From Zygotorulaspora mrakii (taxonomy: Eukaryota; Ascomycota; Saccharomycetes; Saccharomycetales; Saccharomycetaceae): a stretch of 64,000 bases of DNA. The stretch lies in assembly GCF_013402915.1 (NCBI RefSeq), contig NC_050723.1:1054001-1118000 (forward strand). The letters run 5' to 3'. This document shows positions 20,544 through 30,061 of the stretch, in pieces (position 1 is the stretch's first letter; each line of letters starts with the position of its first letter). Under the pieces are notes generated by a model. The model saw nothing but the letters and a program-made list of their open reading frames with translations, was not told where the DNA came from and did no database searches. Position numbers and translations under genes: made by a program.

Positions 20544-22097
20544 CTAGTTCTTCTTCTTCTTTTCCTTCTTCTCTTTCTTCTCCTTCTTGTCTTTCTTCTC
20601 CTTCTTCTCTTTCTTTTCCTTCTTCTCCTTCTTTTCTTTCTTCTCTTTCTTTACCTTCTTCTTTTCTTTCTTTTCCTCTTGTTCTTCCTCTTCTTCACCT
20701 TCAGATTCGTTTGACTCTTCTAGCTTTCTCTTCCTGGATTTCTTTTCATCACTTTGAACTTTTTCCTCCTCTTCACTTGCAGGTTTTCCTTCATTGTATA
20801 GATCCATTGCTTCTTTAATAGCTAACTCATTCTTCAAAGTTGGTGTACCGGTGCTGTAAAATTCTAATCTTTGCTCGACTTGTTTTCTTAATACTGAACC
20901 GAAAACATTCGTTGGTTCATCAGAATAATTGTCGATTCTTGAAGCCATAGAACATTTATTTGCAAGATATCTTGAAATTCTACCTTTATTCTTTGCTGAG
21001 GCCTTAGCAATAAATCCACTATGATAGATTAAACCATATTTTGGAGTATTACCTTTTGTTTTCAAAGCTCTGAATAAAGCTTTTTCGGCACCCAAAATTT
21101 GAACTGTTGATGCTGCTTGTTTAGATAAGTTAGTTAAAGAACCAGCGTGAGAAATTAACCTAGCACCAATAACTTCACCGATCAGTTCAGACAAATTTGG
21201 AGCAACGGTGTGCATCTTTTCACATAGATAATCAAACAATTGCTTTCTGTATTCTGCCAAAGAAACGACTCTTTGAGCAAAAGGACAGACATTTTCCATA
21301 TCGGTCTCCGAAAGATCTTGACCCATCGAAATACGAGCATTATCAATGACTCTTTCGGCAATTGCGGCATCGTCGTTTAGTATAGCAGCCAAATCGTGTA
21401 AGCAATCTTCGTTCAAAGAAGCCTTATCTTTGATAAACAATACAAGTTGACCAAACTTGTAGTTATCAGGCACAAGTTTAGCCAACTCTGGAAAATGCCA
21501 GCCGTACCACTCTTTGACCCTCATGGCAAAGGTGTTGATGTCCTTATCCAATTGATCTAATAAGGCAATTGCTTGAATGATATGGTTATCGTTCTTTTGA
21601 ACTGAGAACTTAACCTTGGCCCTAGAATAAGCATGACCCAAACCCAATTGGGCTCTCTCCAAATCACCAGATTCAAGACCCTTGAACAGTTTTTCACCGT
21701 GTAATCTAACACCACGGATCAAGTCTTGAGCCAACTCGTTAGAAACAGAGTCCACGTACGGGAATTCTTCCTTGATAGAAGGTCCCAAATTTCTATCAGA
21801 GATAGCTAGCGTGATATTCTCCTTCTTTGAGCCCTTTGGTAAATTCAAATCCAAAACCGCTTTCAAACTCTCCGAAACCAATCCTTCAGATATGTCATTC
21901 GCATTTTCAAGAGCTTCTGCAGCTCCTTTGAAAGGCACAAAAGAGACTAGTTCTACCAACTTGGTAAAAGAGCCAAAATCATTGATCTGCTCCTGCACTT
22001 CTTGCAATCTAGAGCCGATGTTGTCTTGCTGCAACTTCACCTTGAAGATAGCATACCCAGTGGGCTCTTCAAACAGTATATATTCAATAGGTGCCAT
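20544..22097 (-). CDS. NOP56: Nop56, box C/D snoRNP core protein
   Basis: A 517-residue nucleolar protein (S. cerevisiae 504). The N-terminal domain (MAPIEYILFEEPTGYAIFKV) contacts fibrillarin/Nop1. A coiled-coil and the NOP domain follow (SLTNLSKQAASTVQILGAEKALFRALKT, described here by its motif around residues 320-350, binds the snoRNA and Snu13). The tail is a long array of Lys-Lys-Glu/Asp units typical of Nop56/Nop58. With Nop58 it forms the scaffold for 2'-O-methylation of rRNA. A PAC/RRPE pair lies 120-155 bp upstream. Confidence 0.97.
   Translation of the reverse strand: MAPIEYILFEEPTGYAIFKVKLQQDNIGSRLQEVQEQINDFGSFTKLVELVSFVPFKGAAEALENANDISEGLVSESLKAVLDLNLPKGSKKENITLAISDRNLGPSIKEEFPYVDSVSNELAQDLIRGVRLHGEKLFKGLESGDLERAQLGLGHAYSRAKVKFSVQKNDNHIIQAIALLDQLDKDINTFAMRVKEWYGWHFPELAKLVPDNYKFGQLVLFIKDKASLNEDCLHDLAAILNDDAAIAERVIDNARISMGQDLSETDMENVCPFAQRVVSLAEYRKQLFDYLCEKMHTVAPNLSELIGEVIGARLISHAGSLTNLSKQAASTVQILGAEKALFRALKTKGNTPKYGLIYHSGFIAKASAKNKGRISRYLANKCSMASRIDNYSDEPTNVFGSVLRKQVEQRLEFYSTGTPTLKNELAIKEAMDLYNEGKPASEEEEKVQSDEKKSRKRKLEESNESEGEEEEEQEEKKEKKKVKKEKKEKKEKKEKKEKKEKKDKKEKKEKKEKKKKN
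20550..20690 (-). repeat. Lys-Lys-Glu/Asp coding repeat at the NOP56 3' end
   Basis: On the coding strand purine-rich nine- and six-nucleotide units encode alternating KKEKK and KKDKK runs. The amino acid pattern is conserved in the family, while the exact number of units is likely to vary. Confidence 0.85.
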
Positions 22098-22213
22098 TGA
22101 AACTCGTTTAAACTATACTCAAGTCTATCAACCCACCAAACAGCGTCTTTCGTAACAGATCTCTTTCAAGTTCTATGCAAATTTCTTCAACATGCCATTA
22201 TTCCTCTGAGAAG

Positions 22214-22250
22214 CTCATCGCTTCCCACATTGAATCTTTGAAAAATTTTT
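22214..22250 (-). promoter_or_regulatory. PAC and RRPE elements before NOP56
   Basis: CTCATCGC at 22214-22221 (PAC) and TGAAAAATTTTT at 22239-22250 (RRPE) lie upstream of NOP56. This is the standard ribosome-biogenesis promoter pair in yeasts. Confidence 0.85.
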
Positions 22251-22328
22251 TTTGAAAATGACCAGCATCGCTTTAAACGAGTTTTTGTCCGAAGAATCTA
22301 TTTTTCTTTCAACGACTCCTCCTATATC

Positions 22329-22375
22329 CGGACACTAGTCGGACACTTATTTTTTGGAACCCCATATCGGACACT
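22329..22375 (+). repeat. Three direct copies of CGGACACT
   Basis: Exact octamer copies at 22329-22336, 22340-22347 and 22368-22375. CGG-led direct repeats are the usual target shape of Zn2Cys6 transcription factors. I cannot assign a known factor to CGGACACT. Confidence 0.9.
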
Positions 22376-22571
22376 CCACCATGTTCAACACGGAGATTTT
22401 TGGTATCAAACTGGGGAAGATAAGGGGAGAAGTAAAAACATGATATGATTCCAAGACTTTACACGACAGAAACAGAACACTAGAGGTGCCACAGGTGACT
22501 TTGAATACATTACTGCACGTATCTTGGTGGCTAGTTGTTAGTTTAAATCGACCAAAAGAGTAAATTTTGCA

Positions 22572-23219
22572 ATGAGATGGATGTTTCTCAGTAAGAGCAT
22601 GCTAGAGAGCGAAGCACCAATGGTGTACTGCAGTGCGTACGGTTCGGGCCTGCGCAATGTTAATAGCTTCACAGTATCTTCATCGCAGTCGCAAGGCTTT
22701 AGTTGGAACCAAGATCTGTTTGCATCGCAGTACCAGCAGATGTGCAAGGTAGTGTACGACGGACACGAAGATACAATTGATGGGCTGATAGCATCCATCA
22801 AGGAGAAATGTGGAAAAATAGATAGTGGAAAAGCAAGACAAAACAGTGTATTTGTTGGTGGCGGCAGGCGCAGTACTGAAACATCTCATTGGCTTGCTGG
22901 TGGATACTCGAATAACGAGGAGGAGGGTAATAACCAGGACGAGGATGGAGACGAAGCTCTGACCGATTTTGAGGAAGATGAGGAGGCGATGGAAGGATAT
23001 TTGCACGAAAATCGGCCAGCATTTCGTTCTGATTGTGGGCTCTCGCTGTATCCCATGATGTCAGAACAGTTCAATCGGCCTCGCCGAATCTCGCAGAGAA
23101 GTATAAGTTTGGTGTCAGACTCAAAAAATGGCAATTACGATAGAAGTGAATGCGCTAATATCGACATGGAGGAAGACACGCCGGAGAACCAGCATTTCAA
23201 ATGGTTGATTTCCGCATAA
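22572..23219 (+). CDS. UGX2: UGX2-like protein of unknown function
   Basis: A 215-residue protein with no known catalytic motif. A short aromatic block GFSWNQDLFAS (residues 42-52) followed by QYQQ stands out; an acidic stretch (about 113-145), a basic Arg/Ser patch (PRRISQRSIS, about 167-180) and an acidic end follow. The name rests mainly on position: it lies where the ancestral order predicts YDL169C (UGX2, 223 residues), after SFA1 (YDL168W), and its strand agrees. S. cerevisiae UGX2 is described as stress-responsive with unknown function; sequence identity to it could not be tested here. The CGGACACT repeats and one AGGGG lie upstream. Confidence 0.6.
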   Translation: MRWMFLSKSMLESEAPMVYCSAYGSGLRNVNSFTVSSSQSQGFSWNQDLFASQYQQMCKVVYDGHEDTIDGLIASIKEKCGKIDSGKARQNSVFVGGGRRSTETSHWLAGGYSNNEEEGNNQDEDGDEALTDFEEDEEAMEGYLHENRPAFRSDCGLSLYPMMSEQFNRPRRISQRSISLVSDSKNGNYDRSECANIDMEEDTPENQHFKWLISA

Positions 23220-23302
23220 TATGCGCGCAGCTGCCTGCATGATTTGCTGAACTGGTTCCGGTATGGGTTAGGGTTTGATAAAGGATGTGCAGTTTGGTTT
23301 AT

Positions 23303-23333
23303 ATAGATATGTATGTATATATATATATATATA
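23303..23333. repeat. TA dinucleotide repeat
   Basis: A run of alternating T and A in the short gap between the convergent UGX2-like gene and PWP1. It may act in 3' end formation of either gene, but nothing specific can be shown. Confidence 0.8.
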
Positions 23334-23378
23334 TTTTTCATTAGTGTACAAAAGGTGAAATACATGTTGAGCAAGTAT

Positions 23379-25076
23379 TTATTCTTCATCGTCATCCTCA
23401 CGCTGATCAGCAATAGTTATCACAGTCTCTGAGTTATCATTTTTTCTATATTTCCTTGCAATCCTAGAACTTTTACCAACAGATTGAGCTTCTTCTTTAG
23501 CTCTTTTTTGAACCGTGGATAATTCATTTGAGAAAACTCTACGAACGGTTCTGTTTGTGAAAACATCCCAAAGCTTCAACCCTTTGTTAACACCACCAAT
23601 GACCATGTTACCAGCTACTTCGATATCGCAGGCGAATGAAACTGATAATACGTTACCCACATCAAAATCACGAGAAAGAACCATGTTGGGACCTTTTCCA
23701 GTATTCGATTCCGATGTTGGAATTTTCCATAGTTTAACTACTTTCTCCCCCATTGCACCAGTACTCATTAGGCCAGGAATAAATCTATTTGCTGAGAGTG
23801 CTGAAATTCCAGCGTCATGGGCCTTTAGAGTCCAAACAGGTTCCGACTTATCGCTATTTCTGATATCAAATGAGTAAACGTTACCTGAATCAGTACCACA
23901 TAATATTATGTTTTCATCCGCAAATGTAGCAGATTCAATATCTTCGCCACTCATTACTGACCAATACTTTGACATCTTGGATTCGTCAGGGATTCTTACA
24001 TCAGAAAGCGCAACACGAGAATCATAACCACCAGTCAACAAGACCGAACCATTACTACTGTGCCATTCCGATGCTGAAACGTTTGTATTGTTATGAATTG
24101 AAGCCATTGAGCGAGCAGCAGTAGCAGTATTCAGATCCCACAATTTTACAGTATGGTCGGCAGATGTGGACGCTAGCACAGAGCGAAAGTGTTTATTATG
24201 CGCAAGCGATAGAATAGCATCTGTATGATGCGAGGTAATATGCTTGTGAACGTTCTTTGATTTCTTTTTCTTTTTGTTAATCTTTAATGCTGGCATCGAA
24301 TTATCTTGTGGCTCACCAAGGATAGCATCTGGGAAAGCCTTCTCAACACAATCTAAGTTCCAAATTTCAATTTGAGGGTCGAATGTACCAATAGCAGCAA
24401 AATTTGCAGGCGCATCAGAGTTCGAACCGGGTTTGTAGTTCAGCCATTCAATGCATAAAGGAAATGCAGGTAGCATCAGATCGTGGTGGACGTATAAGGA
24501 ACTGTCTCTCACTAAACCACGAGCAACGTCAGGATCTGTTTCATCTCCTTGTTCATCAGCTATACTCTCATCATGGAAACCCGCACCGTCATCGTAAACA
24601 TATACATCAAGAAACGAGATGTCATCTTCTGTTCTGGTTGCTAAAATCATATTATCTGACGGATACACTTGCAACTCTTGCTTTTCCTCTGCTGTTTCCT
24701 CCTGTGTAGGCAAAGAAATATACGGATCCTCCCCACCTTCTGCCTCATGAAACTTAGCCTTATCATTTGTCAGTCCCGGAAACATCGAGACATCCAGTCC
24801 TTCCTCGTTCATATCCTCTTCGTCGGCGACATTGGTCAAGTCATACTCTTTCAAATCATCATCCCTGGCCAACTCGTCTTGCAGTCTTTGGCCATCTACT
24901 TCCATATTTTCGGTAGCATCTACTTCACCTTCAGCATCTTTCAGATCTGCTATAGCATCATCCAAGTTCAGCTGCGCCAGCTGGTTAATCCTCTCCATCT
25001 CTTCATCATCCAGATCATATTTCTCAGGAAATTCAGAAGCATAACCCCTTGGCACCCATGTTGTCGAAGATATCAT
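23379..25076 (-). CDS. PWP1: Pwp1, WD40 ribosome biogenesis factor
   Basis: A 565-residue nucleolar WD40 protein (S. cerevisiae 576). ATG 25076 (MISSTTWVPRGYASEFPEKYDLDDEE) gives the family N-terminus; an earlier in-frame Met would add 15 unrelated residues. An acidic N-terminal third precedes the propeller, with clear blades such as LASTSADHTVKLWDL and LLTGGYDSRVALSDV. In 60S assembly Pwp1 binds early pre-rRNA with other A3-cluster factors and helps fold the 5.8S/25S domain I region. Two PAC copies and an RRPE lie upstream. Confidence 0.97.
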   Translation of the reverse strand: MISSTTWVPRGYASEFPEKYDLDDEEMERINQLAQLNLDDAIADLKDAEGEVDATENMEVDGQRLQDELARDDDLKEYDLTNVADEEDMNEEGLDVSMFPGLTNDKAKFHEAEGGEDPYISLPTQEETAEEKQELQVYPSDNMILATRTEDDISFLDVYVYDDGAGFHDESIADEQGDETDPDVARGLVRDSSLYVHHDLMLPAFPLCIEWLNYKPGSNSDAPANFAAIGTFDPQIEIWNLDCVEKAFPDAILGEPQDNSMPALKINKKKKKSKNVHKHITSHHTDAILSLAHNKHFRSVLASTSADHTVKLWDLNTATAARSMASIHNNTNVSASEWHSSNGSVLLTGGYDSRVALSDVRIPDESKMSKYWSVMSGEDIESATFADENIILCGTDSGNVYSFDIRNSDKSEPVWTLKAHDAGISALSANRFIPGLMSTGAMGEKVVKLWKIPTSESNTGKGPNMVLSRDFDVGNVLSVSFACDIEVAGNMVIGGVNKGLKLWDVFTNRTVRRVFSNELSTVQKRAKEEAQSVGKSSRIARKYRKNDNSETVITIADQREDDDEE

Positions 25077-25159
25077 TGTGATTGCTTTCGGATGACCAAA
25101 ACTTACCAGTGAAATGCACAAGAAGCATTCAAATAACCTTTAGCTTTATTTTAACTCAT

Positions 25160-25210
25160 CTCATCGCAGCGCTCGAACCTCATCGCCTTGCAAAAGCGCC
25201 AAAAATTTTC
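25160..25210 (-). promoter_or_regulatory. Two PAC elements and RRPE before PWP1
   Basis: CTCATCGC occurs at 25160-25167 and again at 25179-25186, and AAAAATTTTC (RRPE) at 25201-25210. All lie 85-135 bp upstream of the PWP1 start, which is the usual distance for this regulon. Confidence 0.85.
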
Positions 25211-25349
25211 AGGTCGTAGGTGATGATATTTCATTAATTGATATGACTTGGTAATGTATGTACATATCTTCCTAGTTTATCATACACGTTACACTTTCTA
25301 GACGGTTGGTTGGTATGGCCCTGGGCAATTTATCATATCTATATTGAAA

Positions 25350-26726
25350 ATGTCTGAGGATCAAGAAGGAAAATTGGCGGATCTTTTGAAACTTTTGAAG
25401 TTAAACAATGGCGATCTATCGAAGTTGACACAGCAGCAAAGGAAAGAGATGAAAGATTACAAGTTTTGGAGAACACAACCGGTCACGAAATTGAATGAAG
25501 CTGTGGATCGTGAGGGTCCGATTGATAAAGTGAAAACGCCGGATGAAATTCGAGACGAACCACTACCGCTATTGAACGAGTTTGAATGGTGCACCGTAAA
25601 CGTCACAAATCAAGATGAACTGGAAGATGTTTTCGTTCTATTGAATGAGAACTATGTCGAGGATCGCGATGCTTCTTTCCGTTTTAAATATACCCGTGAA
25701 TTTTTTAATTGGTCGCTCAGATCGCCTGGTTGGAAGTCTGAGTGGCACGTTGGGGTACGTGTTCGCGCTACGGGGAAACTGGTAGCATTCATATCTGCTA
25801 TCCCGGTGGATTTGAGAGTCAGAAATAATGCCATTCGTGGTGTTGAGATTAACTTTTTATGTGTGCATAAACAATTGAGAGGAAAGAGGTTAACCCCTGT
25901 CTTGATTAAGGAGATTACGAGAAGAGTTAATAAACACGATATATGGTACGCACTTTACACTTCTGGCACTGTATTACCCTCACCAGTAAGTGTGTGCCGT
26001 TACACACATCGTCCATTGAATTGGAGTAAACTACATGATGTAGGCTTTACCCATTTACCGAGCAAGACAACAAAGGCCCAGATGCTTGCTACTTACGCAT
26101 TACCAAAGGAACCAGTAACTAAGGGCCTGAGACCATTGCAAGAAAAGGATCTGGATGAAGTTCACGCTCTTTTCGAAAAGTACCAGGAGAGATTTGATCT
26201 CGTGCAGTCTTTCACCAGAGAAGAGTTTAATCATTGGTTTATTGGTGGCGAAGAACAGAGCCAAAATACTGATCCTTCCAAAAAAGTAATTTATTCATAT
26301 GTTGTTGAATCGCCAGAAGGAAAAATCACCGATTTCTTCTCGTTCTACTCTCTACCATTCACGATTTTAAATAATTCCGTTCATCAAGAACTAGGTATCG
26401 GTTACTTGTTCTACTATGCATCAGATGCAGATCTGGCTTATAGTGATAGATACGATCCTGCTGCAACAGCTGCATTGAAAGAGAGATTGAACAGCTTGAT
26501 CAATGATGCCTGCATCATAGCGCGCAATGTTAAAATGGATGTGTTTAATGCCTTAACATCGCAAGACAATGCTTTATTCCTTGATGATTTGAAATTTGGT
26601 CCTGGTGATGGGTTCCTAAATTTTTATCTATTCAATTACAAAACTTTCCCTATTTCTGGTGGCCTTACTGATGATAAAAGTTATGATGCTCAGAAACGTA
26701 GTAATGTTGGTGTTGTTATGTTATAA
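25350..26726 (+). CDS. NMT1: Nmt1, N-myristoyltransferase
   Basis: A 458-residue cytosolic enzyme (S. cerevisiae 455) that transfers myristate from myristoyl-CoA to N-terminal Gly of Arf, G-alpha, Vps15 and others. It has the two GNAT-like halves of the family. Signature blocks are [20 protein letters not shown] (CoA binding) and [16 protein letters not shown] near the end. The C-terminus ends NVGVVML; the terminal carboxylate of this family acts as the catalytic base. ATG 25350 is the first ATG of the frame and gives the family start MSED. It is the last gene of the YLR/YDL block. Confidence 0.97.
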   Translation: MSEDQEGKLADLLKLLKLNNGDLSKLTQQQRKEMKDYKFWRTQPVTKLNEAVDREGPIDKVKTPDEIRDEPLPLLNEFEWCTVNVTNQDELEDVFVLLNENYVEDRDASFRFKYTREFFNWSLRSPGWKSEWHVGVRVRATGKLVAFISAIPVDLRVRNNAIRGVEINFLCVHKQLRGKRLTPVLIKEITRRVNKHDIWYALYTSGTVLPSPVSVCRYTHRPLNWSKLHDVGFTHLPSKTTKAQMLATYALPKEPVTKGLRPLQEKDLDEVHALFEKYQERFDLVQSFTREEFNHWFIGGEEQSQNTDPSKKVIYSYVVESPEGKITDFFSFYSLPFTILNNSVHQELGIGYLFYYASDADLAYSDRYDPAATAALKERLNSLINDACIIARNVKMDVFNALTSQDNALFLDDLKFGPGDGFLNFYLFNYKTFPISGGLTDDKSYDAQKRSNVGVVML

Positions 26727-26963
26727 AATCTACTGTGTATGTCTTCACTTGCTGTTCCGTACACCCAGCAAACGTAAATACCACAATGCGACATTTCTTA
26801 ATTTGCAGTATAATAAATATTTTGATGATTTACGGGTGCTTGCTAACTCAATATATCATCTTGGTTTAACGCATCGCATTTGAGCTTCAACTGCGATGAA
26901 AAAATCGAAACTTCATTATATTACATATTATTAATAGTGCATACATTACTAACATGAAAAATC

Positions 26964-29552
26964 CTAAATTCTGATGAGGTCATCTTCTAGGGCCAATTGT
27001 ACAGTGTTTAAGTCCCACCGCTTCGACATATCGACCATGAGACATCCTTGAATAGCATCATATGTGCGTTGAAATTTTATCTTTTTTCTACCTGAGGCAT
27101 CAAAACATACTGCAGCCAAGAAGTTTTTATCATACTTCCCCGCAGCAATCATAGCTCTCAATCTTGGTTCATATTCGTGCTTAAATGGTAGCTTTCCCGT
27201 TAGCATTGTAAAAAGCATGACTCCAAGCGCCCATATGTCTGCAGAGGGACCCAAAGGTGGCGGCGACGGCTCTAGCAATTCAGGTGCTGCATATGGCAAT
27301 GAACCAATATGGGAATTAGGATCCGGCCCTATATTTTTGTTATCTTTATCTTTATTCTTGTTAGGTGATGTCATATCCATTGTTGGCGACAACTTGGAAA
27401 AGGAAAATGATGTTATTCTCGTATCTTGTAACGACGGTGTACTAGAGTTCCCAATTCTAGTGCTCGTCAACGAAGGTCCATAATGTCTCGGTACCGAGCT
27501 TACCCCATATGTCGTCAGAGCGAGAGATTTCCTGTTCCGAGCACTCTTCAGAGAATCAGTTGATCGCTTGCTTACAGAGCCATTATTGTGAATATTCAGA
27601 TTCGATTGGGATTTTGAAATAGAAGGCCTTTTGCTGATAGACGTATTTTGCCGATCTAAGTGTGAAATGAACTCCGTACCCTCGGGTCTATTTGTAGAAA
27701 TTATGTCCTCGTTGGAATGCATCGCCAGAAATTTCCATTCATCAGCACTTTTGGAACCAGGATGCCCAAAATGGCATCCCATGCCAAAATCACAAACTAA
27801 AACTCTCCACGCAATATCGTTTGAGCTTTTGTCTATCAAACAATTTTCCAGCTTAACGTCACCGTGAACAATTGATTTGGAATGCATATACTTAAGTGCT
27901 GCTATTACCTGTAACGACAGCCGTATCGTTGCTATACATCTATCCCTCAAACTTATTTTTGAGTTGGTGTACTCTCCCCACGAAATTACCAAATCATATA
28001 AAGTACCATCACTGATCTTCTCACTTAAGCAATACATTGCATAATCTTCATCCATTTTCCATTTGAGCAATCGTAATATATTATCATTTTTCAGTTCCTG
28101 CCATATGTTTACTTCTCTAATAACAAGTTTTTTTACTTTGATGTTATTTCTGAATCTTACGATTTTCATAGCCCTGACAGCCCCACTCTGTGTGTCAAAG
28201 CATTCCCTAATCATACCCCAAGCACCGAATCCTATAACTTTACCCAGTCTGTGACCTAATATTTCCATACCTTTGTCATCCGGTCGTAAACTATGCATGC
28301 TAGCAACAGAAGAGACGTATGCTGGTGAAAATGAACTCAAATACTGAGAGGCTACAGAACTATGTCTGGATCGGGGACCATTAGGTGGGCCATTTGTGGA
28401 AGGTTTTCCAATTGAAGAGCTACTTTTCGAAGATCTCAATAAGAACTTTTTGATGAGAGACATGATCAGCTTGTAGTCTTTGTTAGGCACTGCCTCAACG
28501 ATGAACTTTTTTCTTGACGAATAAGGCATGAATAGAAAATCTCGAGGTAATTTCTCTATTAAATCGTTCACTTCCTCAGCTGACATGCTTAATTCACTGA
28601 TAACGGAAATAGAATTATCAGGAAATTGAGTCGATCCTGAAGACGTAGAATTGAAGGATTCGGTGACTGTCACCTTTGAAGATCCGTATCTGCGGAAGGG
28701 ATTTGTCAACTGAGCGTTGTGATTATTATTACTATTGTTACTCGTATTTGCATTCTCATCGCTTAAGGATCCCACAATGTTTCCATTCATATCATCGGTG
28801 AGCGGTATTGTGCCAGGGCGGTTCGGTAGAGGTATAGGGTCCACTTGGGCGTGTGAAGAGTCCAGGATATACGAGCTATTTGGACTGGCGCTTTCACTAT
28901 TATTGCCGCGAAACGCATTCCAGTCCTCGTTACGTAATACATCGGTCATGAACTTTGATGGAAACACACTCGTATCTCTTGTTTGAACCCTCGGTAAATA
29001 GTCTCTGCTATTCTTCCTCTCTCCATAAGTGTTTTCGTCATCCTCCATCTGCCATTTATTTACAACATCTGCAAAATCAAACTCTGGGATATATTCATCT
29101 TGCATGTCAACAGCGCTCCTTTTCTTGGCGACTTCCTTGTTCTCATTCATAGAATACCTTCTCGGGTGTCTCATCGAGGTGCCGCAGTTTTTTGATGAGC
29201 CAATTTTACTCAAGCTAGGAACCGGTCTATGTTTCATATCATCGAAAAGACGTGTGCCTGTTGCATGGTCAAAGTTTCCCTTCTCGTTCTCCGAATAAAC
29301 CCTAACTAGCGAGGAACGAACTTGTGATCTATTCCCCCGCTTATAAACTTTTCTAGGCTCAAAGTAAAGCGTATCTCCCATTTCTGTTTGACAAAAAGAG
29401 TCCTCTCCACTGCTACTACCAGCCTCAGAGTTCCCTACAGTACTGTTATTATCGCCGCCATCACACTCCTGAAATTTGAAGGTTGATGATGAAGCACGTC
29501 TCGATATGGGATTTGAACCCCGTCGTACTGTTGTTCTATGAGCACTTGACAT
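26964..29552 (-). CDS. NNK1: Nnk1-like protein kinase
   Basis: An 862-residue Ser/Thr kinase with a long, Ser/Asn-rich N-terminal half and a C-terminal kinase domain from about residue 435. The glycine loop is GKVIGFGAWGMIREC, the ATP lysine is in RAMKIVRF, the catalytic loop is HGDVKLENCL (Gly in place of the usual Arg of HRD), the DFG is in CDFGMGC (near 588), and the APE is in SLPYAAPELLEP (near 755). About 165 low-complexity residues are inserted between DFG and APE. The identification rests on kinase features plus synteny with EBP2 (YKL171W-YKL172W). S. cerevisiae Nnk1 acts in nitrogen/TORC1 signalling around Gln3 and Ure2. ATG 29552 is the first ATG of the frame. Confidence 0.85.
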   Translation of the reverse strand: MSSAHRTTVRRGSNPISRRASSSTFKFQECDGGDNNSTVGNSEAGSSSGEDSFCQTEMGDTLYFEPRKVYKRGNRSQVRSSLVRVYSENEKGNFDHATGTRLFDDMKHRPVPSLSKIGSSKNCGTSMRHPRRYSMNENKEVAKKRSAVDMQDEYIPEFDFADVVNKWQMEDDENTYGERKNSRDYLPRVQTRDTSVFPSKFMTDVLRNEDWNAFRGNNSESASPNSSYILDSSHAQVDPIPLPNRPGTIPLTDDMNGNIVGSLSDENANTSNNSNNNHNAQLTNPFRRYGSSKVTVTESFNSTSSGSTQFPDNSISVISELSMSAEEVNDLIEKLPRDFLFMPYSSRKKFIVEAVPNKDYKLIMSLIKKFLLRSSKSSSSIGKPSTNGPPNGPRSRHSSVASQYLSSFSPAYVSSVASMHSLRPDDKGMEILGHRLGKVIGFGAWGMIRECFDTQSGAVRAMKIVRFRNNIKVKKLVIREVNIWQELKNDNILRLLKWKMDEDYAMYCLSEKISDGTLYDLVISWGEYTNSKISLRDRCIATIRLSLQVIAALKYMHSKSIVHGDVKLENCLIDKSSNDIAWRVLVCDFGMGCHFGHPGSKSADEWKFLAMHSNEDIISTNRPEGTEFISHLDRQNTSISKRPSISKSQSNLNIHNNGSVSKRSTDSLKSARNRKSLALTTYGVSSVPRHYGPSLTSTRIGNSSTPSLQDTRITSFSFSKLSPTMDMTSPNKNKDKDNKNIGPDPNSHIGSLPYAAPELLEPSPPPLGPSADIWALGVMLFTMLTGKLPFKHEYEPRLRAMIAAGKYDKNFLAAVCFDASGRKKIKFQRTYDAIQGCLMVDMSKRWDLNTVQLALEDDLIRI

Positions 29553-30061
29553 TGCCAAAAAGCAAGGCAAACGCTGGCAACCCACTCTATAGGATTCTGC
29601 TACAGATCCAGCTCGAACGGGCCTACTTACGGAAATATAAAAGCAGCAACTAGCTACTGAACAGTATTGATCAAGATATGGTCACCTCATCTCATTGGTA
29701 TCTTTTCTTATCCTTTACGGGACCCCCTCCAGAAAAAATGGATCAAATCATAAATCTGAGACTAGGAAATTAGTCACGTGCTAAACGTGACTTTGTATGC
29801 AGTATCACGTGCCGTCAAATGTCAAATGCGCCTTGAACTAAATTTGAATGCTTATAGAAGTACACGCTATAAATACCATATATACTATATATACGCATGA
29901 ATCGTGTCCTGAGTAATGTTTTTGAATGTGTACATGTAAATTTTCCGGAATAAATAAGATGGGAGAGAGAGAACTACGGAAAGCGTCCTGGTAGGTAATC
30001 ACTCTTCACTAAGCAGTGCGCTGCAACATCGAATCCGATCTGCATGGGCACGCTAAACCAA
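29553..30061. other. NNK1 promoter region and QCR8 3' region
   Basis: About 510 bp with two Cbf1-type E-boxes (29773 and 29804) and an AT-rich stretch (TATATACTATATATACG) near 29878-29895. No gene is supported. Confidence 0.5.
29773..29811. promoter_or_regulatory. Pair of Cbf1-type sites before NNK1
   Basis: GTCACGTG at 29773-29780 and ATCACGTG at 29804-29811 both match the Cbf1 consensus RTCACRTG. They lie 220-260 bp upstream of NNK1 (about three DNA turns apart) and beyond the 3' end of QCR8. Confidence 0.6.

Larger units (their letters stand above)
22098..22571. other. Divergent regulatory region NOP56 / UGX2-like
   Basis: About 470 bp. On the NOP56 side are PAC and RRPE. In the middle are three direct copies of CGGACACT. 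On the other side is one AGGGG stress-type element (22423-22427), about 145 bp before the UGX2-like start. Confidence 0.7.

Noticed and set aside
25219..25225. GTGATGA resembling a box C of a C/D snoRNA between PWP1 and NMT1
   Set aside because: No suitable box D or terminal stem is found before the NMT1 coding region.
29507..29527. Sequence like a tRNA T-arm (minus strand GGGGTTCAAATCCC)
   Set aside because: It lies inside the NNK1 coding region, and no A box, anticodon arm or acceptor stem can be paired around it.
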